Assembly (NCBI GenBank): GCA_041675905.1
Contig: JBAYSX010000009.1
Location: 22,625-86,624 of the forward strand
DNA length: 64,000 bases
Reading direction: 5' to 3'
From: Sandaracinobacteroides sp041675905
GTDB taxonomy: Bacteria > Pseudomonadota > Alphaproteobacteria > Sphingomonadales > Sphingomonadaceae
The position numbers and the translations under genes are program-made. The notes beneath the pieces are model-generated. The model worked only from the letters and a program-made list of their open reading frames with translations, did no database searches and was not told the origin of the DNA. Numbering within the stretch: the first letter of the stretch is position 1; every line of letters begins with the position of its first letter. Positions 8,144 to 16,536 of this stretch are shown piece after piece.

Positions 8144-9334
8144 TCACAAGGTCGGCGGCGTTTTGTCAGAAGCGTTGCTCAGGTAATAATCCACATACTT
8201 GTGGAAATACTGGTTACCACGTTCGTTGCGCCCAAAAATCACTGACGGCAACGCGCCGGATTCCAGACCCCTCTGTACCTCAAGTCCGAGGCCATAGTCC
8301 TCTTTTTGGACCACGTCACGCAGCCAGTCCATCATATTCTCAATGGCTTGTGCGTCATCGGCATCCTTTGGCGGATCCCGCCGGATGAACAGCAGATTGG
8401 TTGTATTCTTGTCCGGTGTTGGTCCGGGGATCAATTGTGCAATCTGGGTGATCTCCGGGGCAAAAAAGATGCTGACATTGGGGAAGATCGTGCGAACAAA
8501 GTCGAAGCCTTCGTTCTCATGCTCGCCCCAGGTTTCGCGAGGCAGAGCGGACAGACGCTCCTTGATGCTGACTTGCGGATATCCCACCCGCATGTGGGGG
8601 CCATAGGCGGCAAAGTGCATAATATTGCTGAACGTACGTGGATGGATCGTATTCGGGTGTGCAGCGGCAAAATGATATCCTTCCAGATAACCGTCATAGG
8701 CGATTTTCCAGTTGGCCCCGTGAATCCGCCGGCTGCCGCAGAAATGCCATTTATCCAGCCCGTAGCTGTTCAGATCATCAAGCATACCGCCCAGATGCGG
8801 CCGGATGTCGATCTCGTTGTTGCCATCATCATCAGGTGTCATCTGCACCCAGATGATCCCGCCGGCTTCGGCGCATGGCAGACGCCGGAGGCCGCGTTCT
8901 TCCTTGCAGACCGCACCGAACTTCTGTGCCTCGGCCACGGCCAGCAGTTTGCCATCATTGGCAAAGGTCCAGGCATGATAAGGACAGCTGAACCGGTTGC
9001 CATGACCATGGCCTTCAGGCTTCAGGATCATGCCCCGGTGGGTGCAAACATTAAGCATGGCCGCAACGCTGCCGTCGCTACGGCGGGTGATTAAAATGGG
9101 TTTACCCATCAATTCCAGCGCCTTATAGTCGCCGGGGCGGGGCAGTTCCACCGAGAGCGCCGCCAGCAATGGCAGTTTCATGAATATCTCTGCCATTTCG
9201 CGTTCGAAATAGGCCGGGTCCGTGTAAACGGCGGCCGGTATTTCCATCGGCGTGTCCGCGCTGTCGGTGGTGCCGCTTTCTACATATTCCAGCATTTTGG
9301 CGGCTTCGTTACCGATTACCTGATGATAGCCCAT
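8144..9334 (-). CDS. Rieske non-heme iron oxygenase, alpha subunit (1)
   Basis: About 396 residues. The N-terminal Rieske [2Fe-2S] domain has C97-x-H99 (NVCTHRG) and C117-x2-H120 (CPYHAW). The C-terminal catalytic domain has the mononuclear-iron segment NWKIAYDGYLEGYHFAAAH, with the bridging Asp near 214 and iron-binding His near 221 and 226. Such enzymes use O2 and electrons from a ferredoxin/reductase to hydroxylate aromatic or alicyclic rings or to demethylate. The start at 9334 has GGAGTGGG upstream; an ATG 33 bases earlier is less likely. Divergent from the second Rieske gene, with a 171-base shared promoter region. No beta-subunit gene follows. Substrate unknown. Confidence 0.88.
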   Translation of the reverse strand: MGYHQVIGNEAAKMLEYVESGTTDSADTPMEIPAAVYTDPAYFEREMAEIFMKLPLLAALSVELPRPGDYKALELMGKPILITRRSDGSVAAMLNVCTHRGMILKPEGHGHGNRFSCPYHAWTFANDGKLLAVAEAQKFGAVCKEERGLRRLPCAEAGGIIWVQMTPDDDGNNEIDIRPHLGGMLDDLNSYGLDKWHFCGSRRIHGANWKIAYDGYLEGYHFAAAHPNTIHPRTFSNIMHFAAYGPHMRVGYPQVSIKERLSALPRETWGEHENEGFDFVRTIFPNVSIFFAPEITQIAQLIPGPTPDKNTTNLLFIRRDPPKDADDAQAIENMMDWLRDVVQKEDYGLGLEVQRGLESGALPSVIFGRNERGNQYFHKYVDYYLSNASDKTPPTL

Positions 9335-9471
9335 GATTCCCACTCCACTCTCGCACTCTTGTCGCAAGACTAATGCGGCTTTCGCCCTGCAAGGCCCTGC
9401 GACTTACGCTAGGTCCACAGCCACCCCCTTGGCAAGACTGGAACAATGGATAAGCTGTCCCCAGATCGAAA

Positions 9472-9487
9472 GGCCGGTGTACCGGCC
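9472..9487. repeat. Inverted repeat just before the ribosome site of the second Rieske gene
   Basis: Arms GGCCGGT and ACCGGCC are separated by GT (9472-9478 and 9481-9487). It lies 3 bases before the AAAGGAG ribosome site and 18 before the ATG at 9506, in the divergent promoter region of two oxygenase genes. It could be an operator or a small 5'-leader hairpin; its function is not known. Confidence 0.35.
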
Positions 9488-9505
9488 CGTAAAGGAGATT
9501 GACCG

Positions 9506-10939
9506 ATGGCTGATATAGATTCCCCGATGAAGGCGCCACCGCGCATCAAGGGTGAGCCGCTGCCACGCTGCCCCGGAGTTTCATTCCGCGATATTGCGCT
9601 GGAGGATACCAACGAGGTTCCGGAGTTCATGTACCAGGATGTATATGAAAACCTCGGTTCCGAACCGTTGCCCGCCACCAGATATACGGACCCTGCTTAT
9701 TTCGAGCGCGAAAAGGAAAAAATGTGGCCGCGCGTCTGGCAATTCGCCGCGCGCGAGGAAGACATTCCCGAACCGGGCGATCACGCCGTTTACGAGAATG
9801 TCGGCAAGTCCTTCATTCTGGTTCGGCAGGAGGATATGTCCGTCCGGGCTTTCTTCAATGTCTGTCTGCATCGCGGCCGCAAGCTGAAGCTGGAAAATGG
9901 CTGGGCCAGCGAACTGCAATGCCCATTCCACGGGTTTACCTGGAACAACGACGGTTCGCTCAAGAATATCCCGTGCCGCTGGGATTTCCCGCATCTCACC
10001 GAAGAGAAAATGCAACTTCCCGAAGTATCGGTAGGACGTTGGGAAGGGTACATCTTCATTCGCGAGGCGAAAGAGGGGCCGACGCTGGAAGAATATCTGG
10101 CCCCGATGCCCGAACATTTTCAGCGCTGGAAGCACGGGAATAACCATACTGCCGTCTGGGTAGGCAAGGTAGTTCCGGCGAACTGGAAGGTGGTGATGGA
10201 AGCCTTCATGGAAGCCTGGCACACCGTCGTGACGCACCCGCAACTTCTGCCTTTTACCGGCGACGCCAATTCTATCTACAATATCTACGGCGATCACGTA
10301 AATCTGACGGTAACGCCATTCGGGACCATGTCTCCGCATGTCGATCCGGAAGGCAAGCCGCAGCAATGGATTGTCGATGAGTTTGTCAAATATAATGGTC
10401 GTTCTTCCGACAATTACGACACACCGGCGGACGAGAACAACAGTGGCTTCAAGGTTCAGGTGCCGGAGGGTATGACGGCACGCGCGGCCCTCGGCGCGAG
10501 CCTGCGCGAAACGACGACACGCATGTTCGGTCATGACGTCAGCTTTGCCTCCGATAGCGAAATGATGGACTCGATCCTGTACAATGTGTTCCCTAATTTC
10601 GCCCCGTGGGCCGGCTTTCAGCCCAACATCGTCTATCGCTGGCGTCCGTGGCATGATGTGGACCATTGCCTGATGGAAGTCCGTATCCTCACGCCAATTC
10701 CGCCAGGTCAGACTGCGCCGAAGACGCCGCCGATGCGCTTTCTGTCGTTGGACGAGAAATGGACAGAAGCGCCCGAACTTGGCATCCTGGGCGATGTTTT
10801 CGAACAGGATATGGGTAATCTGCCTTTTGTGCAGGAAGGCCTGAAAAGCTCGGCCAATAACGAGGTGCAGTTGGCGAACTATCAGGAGATTGAGATTCGC
10901 CAGTTCCATAATACGTTGACCAAATATCTGGAAAGCTGA
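9506..10939 (+). CDS. Rieske non-heme iron oxygenase, alpha subunit (2), with Glu at the bridging position
   Basis: A 477-residue oxygenase with C120-x-H122 (NVCLHRG) and C139-x2-H142 (CPFHGF) for the [2Fe-2S] cluster. The iron segment reads NWKVVMEAFMEAWHTVVTH, with His near 239 and 244. The residue aligned with the usual bridging Asp is Glu near 232, as in carnitine monooxygenase CntA. A 60-residue N-terminal extension precedes the Rieske domain. AAAGGAG lies 9 bases before the ATG. The MDR gene follows 8 bases after the stop, so the two are probably co-transcribed. Expected to oxygenate a cyclic or small amphipathic substrate with an external reductase; the exact reaction cannot be told. 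Confidence 0.87.
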   Translation: MADIDSPMKAPPRIKGEPLPRCPGVSFRDIALEDTNEVPEFMYQDVYENLGSEPLPATRYTDPAYFEREKEKMWPRVWQFAAREEDIPEPGDHAVYENVGKSFILVRQEDMSVRAFFNVCLHRGRKLKLENGWASELQCPFHGFTWNNDGSLKNIPCRWDFPHLTEEKMQLPEVSVGRWEGYIFIREAKEGPTLEEYLAPMPEHFQRWKHGNNHTAVWVGKVVPANWKVVMEAFMEAWHTVVTHPQLLPFTGDANSIYNIYGDHVNLTVTPFGTMSPHVDPEGKPQQWIVDEFVKYNGRSSDNYDTPADENNSGFKVQVPEGMTARAALGASLRETTTRMFGHDVSFASDSEMMDSILYNVFPNFAPWAGFQPNIVYRWRPWHDVDHCLMEVRILTPIPPGQTAPKTPPMRFLSLDEKWTEAPELGILGDVFEQDMGNLPFVQEGLKSSANNEVQLANYQEIEIRQFHNTLTKYLES

Positions 10940-10947
10940 GCTTTCCG

Positions 10948-11937
10948 ATGCGGCAGTTGACTCTCGCGGCCCGTCCGGTTGGACGGGCCGTGGCCAGTAG
11001 CGATTTTGATCTCGTCGATGTGCCGATGCCGGTGCCGGCGGCGGGTCAGATGCTGTTGGCCGTGCGGTGGCTGGGGTTTGAGCCGGCGCAGAAGGGCTGG
11101 ATGGAAAATTTCGGTGGCTATGTCGCGCCCATCAACCTCGGTGATGTGATGCGCGGCATGGGTGTCGCGGAGGTGGTAGAAAGCCGCGAGGGCCGGTTTC
11201 CGGTGGGCACCCTGGTCGCCGGGATGACTGGATGGACCGAATATCTGGTTACGGATGGCGCAGGCTTCGAGGCATGCCACCCGGATCTGCCGCCCGAAGC
11301 CATGCTCGGACCACTGGGACTTCCAGGCCTTACCGCATGGATCGGCATGTATCGTATCGGACGACCCATCGCGGGTGACACGGTTTTTGTATCCGGTGCC
11401 GCCGGTGCCACGGGATCGGTTGCGGGGCAATTGGCGAAGATCGCCGGTGCGCGCGTCATTGGCATTGCCGGCGGGCCGGAGAAATGCGCGTGGCTGACGG
11501 GCGACGGCGGCTTCGATGCGGCGATCGACTATAAGGCCGAAGATGTTGCCGCCGCGATAAAAACCCATGCGCCAGCGGGCGTGGATGTCATCTACGACAA
11601 TGTCGGCGGCGCCATACTCGACGCAATGCTGGCGCGGCTGTCGATTGGCGCGCGGGTCGTTTTATGTGGCGGTATCAGCCGGTATGAGCAGGGCGGCCGG
11701 GTCATCGGTCCGGGTAATTATTTCAACCTGATCCTGCGGCGCGCCAGTATGACGGGATTCCTGGTACTGGATCATGAGGCGGAATGGCCTGCCATAAGGG
11801 AACGGCTGGCTGCCCTCATTCTGGCCGGGAAACTTCGCTGGCAGGCGGATGTGCAACACGGGTTGGAAAATGCCCCGGCGACGCTCGGCCGGCTGTTTAC
11901 CGGCGCTAATCGGGGCAAGCAATTGCTGCGTTTGTAA
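10948..11937 (+). CDS. Zinc-independent MDR oxidoreductase (CurA/prostaglandin-reductase-like) (1)
   Basis: A 329-residue medium-chain reductase with an N-terminal GroES-like domain lacking the catalytic and structural zinc Cys clusters. The NADP-binding Rossmann domain has GAAGATGS near residues 150-157, followed by GIAGGPEKCA. Families with this layout (CurA, leukotriene B4 12-hydroxydehydrogenase) reduce alpha,beta-unsaturated ketones or enoyl groups. The gene starts 8 bases after the Rieske gene and is likely to use a related intermediate. A paralogue with the same AGGPEKCA loop is encoded on the minus strand at 26836-27837. Confidence 0.85.
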   Translation: MRQLTLAARPVGRAVASSDFDLVDVPMPVPAAGQMLLAVRWLGFEPAQKGWMENFGGYVAPINLGDVMRGMGVAEVVESREGRFPVGTLVAGMTGWTEYLVTDGAGFEACHPDLPPEAMLGPLGLPGLTAWIGMYRIGRPIAGDTVFVSGAAGATGSVAGQLAKIAGARVIGIAGGPEKCAWLTGDGGFDAAIDYKAEDVAAAIKTHAPAGVDVIYDNVGGAILDAMLARLSIGARVVLCGGISRYEQGGRVIGPGNYFNLILRRASMTGFLVLDHEAEWPAIRERLAALILAGKLRWQADVQHGLENAPATLGRLFTGANRGKQLLRL

Positions 11938-12118
11938 ACAGAAGTTTAAACGGGTTTCAGTCTCATTTTTCCAACAGCTGGGATTTTTCTGACCTCCGAC
12001 GACGCGCGCGCCCCCGCGCCGATAGCAGGCACAGCTTCTTCCGCCGGTGCGAAATCACCGGCTTTGGGTGGCCTTACGGCCCGGCACCGAGCAGACAGGG
12101 GCGGTTGATGCTCTGAAA

Positions 12119-12655
12119 TCAGCGACCGGAAATGCCGGAGGACCAATCACGCGTGTTGCTGAAATCAGCGCCGTTACGACCGGACAAATGGATCTGTGGG
12201 GCGTCTGCGAGAATGGCGTCGCTGGCCTTGTCCTTGCGTGCCCAGTCGATCAATTCACGACGGCGCTGGATGGCCCATTTTCCATCCTTGCAGCTATATT
12301 CATCGATATAGCGACCGGCCATGAACAGATCGATTTCCTCATCATTTTCGACCAGCCGATGCCAGGCGAAGAAATAGATTTCCCCGCTTCCGGTGCCCGC
12401 CTCAGCATCGATGTCGAGATCCATCTGGCCAATCAGATGCTGGCTGGCGGTCATGCTGCCGAGAAAACCCTGGATGAAATCCGTATATTCGCAAGGCCCG
12501 CCCCGTAGCGGGCCGCAGTCCATATCGGCATCGGCGTGAAAAGCCGACAGTTGCAGTGCACGGTCGAGGCGGTCCTGGCCGCGCATAAAGTTGAACAGCG
12601 CCTGCTGGATATCACGCCTTGCCGCCAGATCGCGAACTTCTGCTTCCAGATTCAC
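12119..12655 (-). CDS. SnoaL/NTF2-like protein
   Basis: A 178-residue protein of the SnoaL-like (NTF2 fold) superfamily. It shows the same pattern as both halves of the upstream fused gene: RGQDRLD, a FHADADMDCG segment with the family His-Asp, and GRYIDEYSCKDGKW near the C-terminal third. Family members act as cyclases, isomerases, dehydratases or small oxygenase partners. The start is a GTG at 12655 with GAGG 8 bases upstream; the reading frame continues upstream without an ATG having a ribosome site. It lies 22 bases after the fusion gene on the same strand, making an operon of three SnoaL domains. Confidence 0.75.
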   Translation of the reverse strand: MNLEAEVRDLAARRDIQQALFNFMRGQDRLDRALQLSAFHADADMDCGPLRGGPCEYTDFIQGFLGSMTASQHLIGQMDLDIDAEAGTGSGEIYFFAWHRLVENDEEIDLFMAGRYIDEYSCKDGKWAIQRRRELIDWARKDKASDAILADAPQIHLSGRNGADFSNTRDWSSGISGR

Positions 12656-12677
12656 GTTTTTTCCTCGTTTTCGTGGA

Positions 12678-13799
12678 TCAGTTCCAGAATCTATAAATCG
12701 GGTCATCCGGTCCTTGCGCCCCGCGCAACTCAAGCGCCGAATACATGCCGCTGTCCATTTCACGGGTGGTTTTATCGACACGGCTCCAGTCACTGACGAA
12801 GGTGCGATCGGCAAACTTCCACACCCCGTTGCGACGGGTGAACCGGTCAATATAGCGTCCGCCACTGAGCATTTCGGACTTGCCATCCTGCGGATCGGAC
12901 ATGGTTGACACGGCAATCACATAGGTTTCACCGATCGCGGTGTCACCGGTCACTTCAATCCACTGATTTGCGATCGAATGGAAAGTCTGGTCGAACACCG
13001 CCTTGACGATTCGGCAGATTTCCGACGCAAATTGATGCCCGTTGCCATTAAAAGCGCCGCTCACGACGGTGCTGTCCTCGTGGAAAATGCTCTTGAGCAA
13101 GGCTTCGTCGGCGCGGTCCACGCCCCGGCAATAGGCCATCGTCAGGTCAGCAATTTGCTGGCGGGAAACGAGCGTGTCGATCGCGTCTGCGGCGGGGCTT
13201 TCGGGGGCTTGGTTTGTCATGCCCTTTTCTCCTGTTGCATTTTGTCGGTTTTGCGCAGCGGCCAAGGCCAGCAGCGCAGTACCCGTATCGGCGGCTGCCT
13301 GTCCGCCAACCGGGACATGGCATGAGAGCGGTTGCGGGAGGGCCGGCGGTTGCGCATCCGGCCAGTTGGCGTTCGTATCAAGAACATAGGTCCGGTGCGA
13401 AAGGCGCCAGATACCCTCTCGTTTTTCGAGGCGATCGAGGTAACGACCGCAAATCAGACGTTGTTTCATCGCGCCGTCTGTTTCGGGCGAACGGAAATAG
13501 GCCACGACATAGCTTTCGGACGTCGCCCGGTTGCCGTTTAGCCTGATCCACATCTGGGCGGTACGGTGCAGCGTGACGGGCTGGCCGGTTTGCGCGTCGA
13601 TCAGGATTTCCACCAGTGCGCTGGCGGTGCCCTTGAAAAAACCATAATCGACAGTGGCGTCAGGATGATAGCAGTCCGTCAGCAGTGCTGCGTCAGCCCG
13701 GTCGATGCCTCGACTGTGCTGCGCCAGTCGCTGCTGGATCGCTTGCAGGTCGGCGATGTCGGCCAGCGATTTGCGTTCCATCATGTTATCATGCTCCAT
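12678..13799 (-). CDS. Tandem fusion of two SnoaL-like domains
   Basis: A 373-residue protein with two SnoaL/NTF2-like domains. Domain 1 (about 8-145) has RGIDRADAALL, FHPDAT-type YHPDAT and GRYLDRLEKREGIWR. Domain 2 (about 205-350) has RGVDRADEALL, FHEDST and GRYIDRFTRRNGVWK. The linker (about 146-193) is Ala/Gln/Pro-rich. Within it an AGGAG (13229-13233) lies 8 bases before an in-frame ATG at 13220, exactly where domain 2 would begin as a separate gene. The second domain may therefore also be made alone. The first start is either 13799 or the ATG at 13784, which has the better-spaced GGAG. Divergent from the Rieske gene at 14001. Confidence 0.75.
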   Translation of the reverse strand: MEHDNMMERKSLADIADLQAIQQRLAQHSRGIDRADAALLTDCYHPDATVDYGFFKGTASALVEILIDAQTGQPVTLHRTAQMWIRLNGNRATSESYVVAYFRSPETDGAMKQRLICGRYLDRLEKREGIWRLSHRTYVLDTNANWPDAQPPALPQPLSCHVPVGGQAAADTGTALLALAAAQNRQNATGEKGMTNQAPESPAADAIDTLVSRQQIADLTMAYCRGVDRADEALLKSIFHEDSTVVSGAFNGNGHQFASEICRIVKAVFDQTFHSIANQWIEVTGDTAIGETYVIAVSTMSDPQDGKSEMLSGGRYIDRFTRRNGVWKFADRTFVSDWSRVDKTTREMDSGMYSALELRGAQGPDDPIYRFWN

Positions 13800-14000
13800 G
13801 CTCTCCCCACGCTGGTCATTTTCGAAGCGATATTAGGACAGGATGCCGGTGATCCGGCCTATCACTTAGCGCAGGGTCAATCGGCGGCAGTTTCGTGGAT
13901 AAACTATCGAAAAGCCGGGTTGACGGTTTGGAGAGCCTTCCCGACTTTGGCGTAAACAGGGAACGCATCAGCTGCATGGCAGGGGGCGAGGAGAGACGCG

Positions 14001-15338
14001 ATGACCAGAGAGCATTTTCTTGGCCGGACCCTTGAGGCCTTTGATCCACCTGTGCGGGGCGATCCGATCACCGGTGAGCGCTATTATTCCAAACGCTGGG
14101 CGCGGGCGGAATGGACGAACGTGTTTTCCAAAAGCTGGCACATCGGCGGAATGCTGGCTGATCTGGAAGAGCCGGGCGACTGGGTTACCCACAATCTTCT
14201 GCGGGACAGCGTCATCATGATTCGTCAGGATGACGGCTCAATCCGTGGCTTTTTCAATGCCTGTGTGCATCGCGGCAACCGGCTGTTGTGGTCTGATATC
14301 GGCAGCAGCGAGCGCATCACATGCTCCTACCATGGCTGGCAGTTCGGCCGGGACGGGACCTTGCTGTTCGCCCAGGATGCCGAGGATTTTCCCGGCGGCA
14401 ATCCGTGCGGCAAGGCGCATCTGACCGAGGTGGCCGTCGACAGCTGGGGACCGTTCGTCTGGTTCAACATGGATATGAACGCGACGCCTCTCCTCGAGTG
14501 GCTGGCGCCGCTGCCCGAGCAGCTCGCCGGTTACCGGATGGAAAAAATGACTCGCGTGCTTGATGTGCGCACCGATGTCCCGTGTAACTGGAAGATCATC
14601 CGGGACAATTTCAACGAGAGCTACCATCTGCCGACGCTGCATCCGGAATTGGCCAGCTTCATCGACGATGATTACACTGATACCAGCTTTGAAATGTATC
14701 CGAGCGGACATAACCGCATGGTGCAGAAGGGCTGCCATCCTTCGAAGCGGCTGGATGTGCCGGATTCCATGCAGTCCCCGCTCGACGATATGCTACGCGA
14801 ATGGGATCTCGATCCGGCCGATTTCGAAGGTCGCGCCCGTGAGGCGCGCGTGGCTATCCAGCAGGCGAAACGGCGGCTGGGACCGGCGCGGGGCTTCCAT
14901 CATTTCGAGACGATGACCGACAGCATGCTGACGGACTATTACCATTATACCTTATGGCCCAACACCACGATGACAATGAGTCCGGACGGGTTCCAGATCC
15001 TGCGCACCGAGCCGCATCCGACCGACCCGGAGCGCTGTATTTTTGATCACTGGTACATGATGCCGCCGGTCGATGGTCGCGACGAGGTTGTTACGCCTTT
15101 GGGTGTGCTTCCGTTCGCGCCGGCGGATCGCCGGATTGTGGAATTTGGCAAGGAGTCGCTCGGCTTTGTTGCCGACCAGGACATGATGGTGGCGGTCGGC
15201 CAGCAGCAGGGCCTGCATTCAATGGGATATAAGGGCGGGATCATTTCAGGGCAGGAAAAGCGCATCCAGCGTTTCCACGAGTTGCTGAATGACGCCTGCG
15301 GTATTCATGGCGAACTCAAGGAGGAATTCGAAGGATGA
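14001..15338 (+). CDS. Rieske non-heme iron oxygenase, alpha subunit (3)
   Basis: A 445-residue oxygenase. The Rieske cluster is bound by C88-x-H90 (NACVHRGN) and C108-x2-H111 (CSYHGW). The iron segment NWKIIRDNFNESYHLPTLH has the bridging Asp near 202 and iron His near 209 and 214. It resembles the larger alpha subunits of ring-hydroxylating dioxygenases more than the first two. GGAGAG precedes the ATG at 14001. The start of a SnoaL-like gene overlaps its stop by 4 bases. Dioxygenase beta subunits share the NTF2 fold, so the SnoaL protein could be a partner subunit; that is inference. Confidence 0.88.
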   Translation: MTREHFLGRTLEAFDPPVRGDPITGERYYSKRWARAEWTNVFSKSWHIGGMLADLEEPGDWVTHNLLRDSVIMIRQDDGSIRGFFNACVHRGNRLLWSDIGSSERITCSYHGWQFGRDGTLLFAQDAEDFPGGNPCGKAHLTEVAVDSWGPFVWFNMDMNATPLLEWLAPLPEQLAGYRMEKMTRVLDVRTDVPCNWKIIRDNFNESYHLPTLHPELASFIDDDYTDTSFEMYPSGHNRMVQKGCHPSKRLDVPDSMQSPLDDMLREWDLDPADFEGRAREARVAIQQAKRRLGPARGFHHFETMTDSMLTDYYHYTLWPNTTMTMSPDGFQILRTEPHPTDPERCIFDHWYMMPPVDGRDEVVTPLGVLPFAPADRRIVEFGKESLGFVADQDMMVAVGQQQGLHSMGYKGGIISGQEKRIQRFHELLNDACGIHGELKEEFEG

Positions 15339-15736
15339 ATAATGCGGCGGATCGGGTCGCCATTAATGATGTTCTGGCGCGCTACGCCGATGGGGTGACG
15401 CGGCGGGACGTGGCAGTCTGGCGCAGCACCTGGGACGAGGACGCCGAATGGTATCTGTTCGGCCCGGAATCCGTGCGCGGGCGGGATGCGATTGTCGCCG
15501 CATGGGAAGAGGCGATCGCCGGTTTCCCTTTTGTGGTGATGATGGTGTCGCAGGGAGCGGTCGAAATCGACGGCGATCGGGCACAGGGACATTCGTTTAG
15601 CAGTGAAATTGCGCGGACCGCGGACGGCAAGCGTCTGCGTGTGCACGGATGCTATGAAGACCGTTATATCCGGCGGAATGGCGTTTGGGGTTTCTCGTTC
15701 CGCCGGTTTACCGTGCTGAACAGCGAAGAATATTGA
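15335..15736 (+). CDS. SnoaL/NTF2-like protein, possible oxygenase partner
   Basis: A 133-residue SnoaL-like protein: AINDVLARYADGVTRRD, then WDEDAEWYLFGP and RVHGCYEDRYIRRNGVWGF. The acidic DEDAEW segment replaces the His-Asp of the other SnoaL proteins here. Translation is probably coupled to the Rieske gene (ATGA overlap at 15335-15338). It is shorter than classical dioxygenase beta subunits (about 160-190 residues) but has the same fold class. Alternative roles are an isomerase, dehydratase or cyclase acting on the oxygenase product. First of a plus-strand run SnoaL-SDR-SDR-TIM. Confidence 0.75.
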   Translation: MNNAADRVAINDVLARYADGVTRRDVAVWRSTWDEDAEWYLFGPESVRGRDAIVAAWEEAIAGFPFVVMMVSQGAVEIDGDRAQGHSFSSEIARTADGKRLRVHGCYEDRYIRRNGVWGFSFRRFTVLNSEEY

Positions 15737-15771
15737 GCAATAATAGCGTTTTAAAACAAAGGGAAGACAGC

Positions 15772-16536
15772 ATGGGACGTCTGGACGGCAAGGTTGCGGT
15801 TATATTGGGCGCATCCGATCCCCGCAGTATGGGGGCGGCGACGGCGAGATTATTTGCCGCGGAAGGCGCAAAACTGGTGCTCGCTGCACGCCGGAAGGAT
15901 GCTGTCGCCGAGGTGGCGGCGGAATTGGGGGGCACGGCGGTCGCCTGTGATATCACGCGTGAAGAAGATCTGGCGGCACTCGCGAAAACTGCCGTCGAAA
16001 CGGGCGGCAAGCTGGATATTGCGATCAATTACGCGGGGGTAGCGGAAGCTGCGCCCATTCTGGAAATGACCCCGGAGTTGCTCCGCCACCAGGCGGAAGT
16101 GCATTTCGTGGGTACCGGGCTGTTCATCAAACAAATGGGACTCGCGATGACGGGTGGCGGCTCGATTGTGACGGCTTCTTCCCTCACCGTTCTGGTGCAG
16201 GCGCCGGGTCAGGGCGCCTATGCGGGCTCCAAGGGCGGTGCCGATGTGATGGTCAAGATCGCAGCCAACGAGCTTGGCGCAAAAGGAATCCGCGTCAACA
16301 GCCTCGCGCCCGGTTTTACCAAAAGCGCCATGACCGACGCATATTTCGCCATGGAAGCGGTCACCAACGCCTTTCTGAAAGAGATTCCGCTGGGCCGCTT
16401 CCCGACGGTCGAAGATATTGCCGAATGTGCGCTGTGGCTGGCCAGTGACGGCTCCGCCTGCGTCACCGGGCAACGTATCGACGTAACTTCGGGCCAGGCA
16501 CTGCGCCGCACTCCGCGTGACGAGGAATATGTATGA
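15772..16536 (+). CDS. SDR oxidoreductase
   Basis: A 254-residue classical short-chain dehydrogenase starting MGRLDGKVAVILGAS. The cofactor loop GASDPRSMG carries an insertion compared with the usual TGxxxGxG, as in some SDRs with a GAS(D)xxxxG start. The active-site YAGSK (YxxxK) follows a SLTV Ser region, and the C-terminus has TGQRIDVTSGQAL. Start chosen at 15772, with AGGGAAG 6-10 bases upstream, rather than an in-frame ATG 87 bases earlier inside the SnoaL gene. The next SDR overlaps its stop by 4 bases. Probably oxidizes or reduces an alcohol or ketone on the ring product; substrate unknown. Confidence 0.85.
   Translation: MGRLDGKVAVILGASDPRSMGAATARLFAAEGAKLVLAARRKDAVAEVAAELGGTAVACDITREEDLAALAKTAVETGGKLDIAINYAGVAEAAPILEMTPELLRHQAEVHFVGTGLFIKQMGLAMTGGGSIVTASSLTVLVQAPGQGAYAGSKGGADVMVKIAANELGAKGIRVNSLAPGFTKSAMTDAYFAMEAVTNAFLKEIPLGRFPTVEDIAECALWLASDGSACVTGQRIDVTSGQALRRTPRDEEYV

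Noticed and set aside
11946..12146. Small minus-strand frame, 66 codons
   Set aside because: No recognizable motif, weak start context and overlap with the SnoaL gene end; not enough to call a gene.
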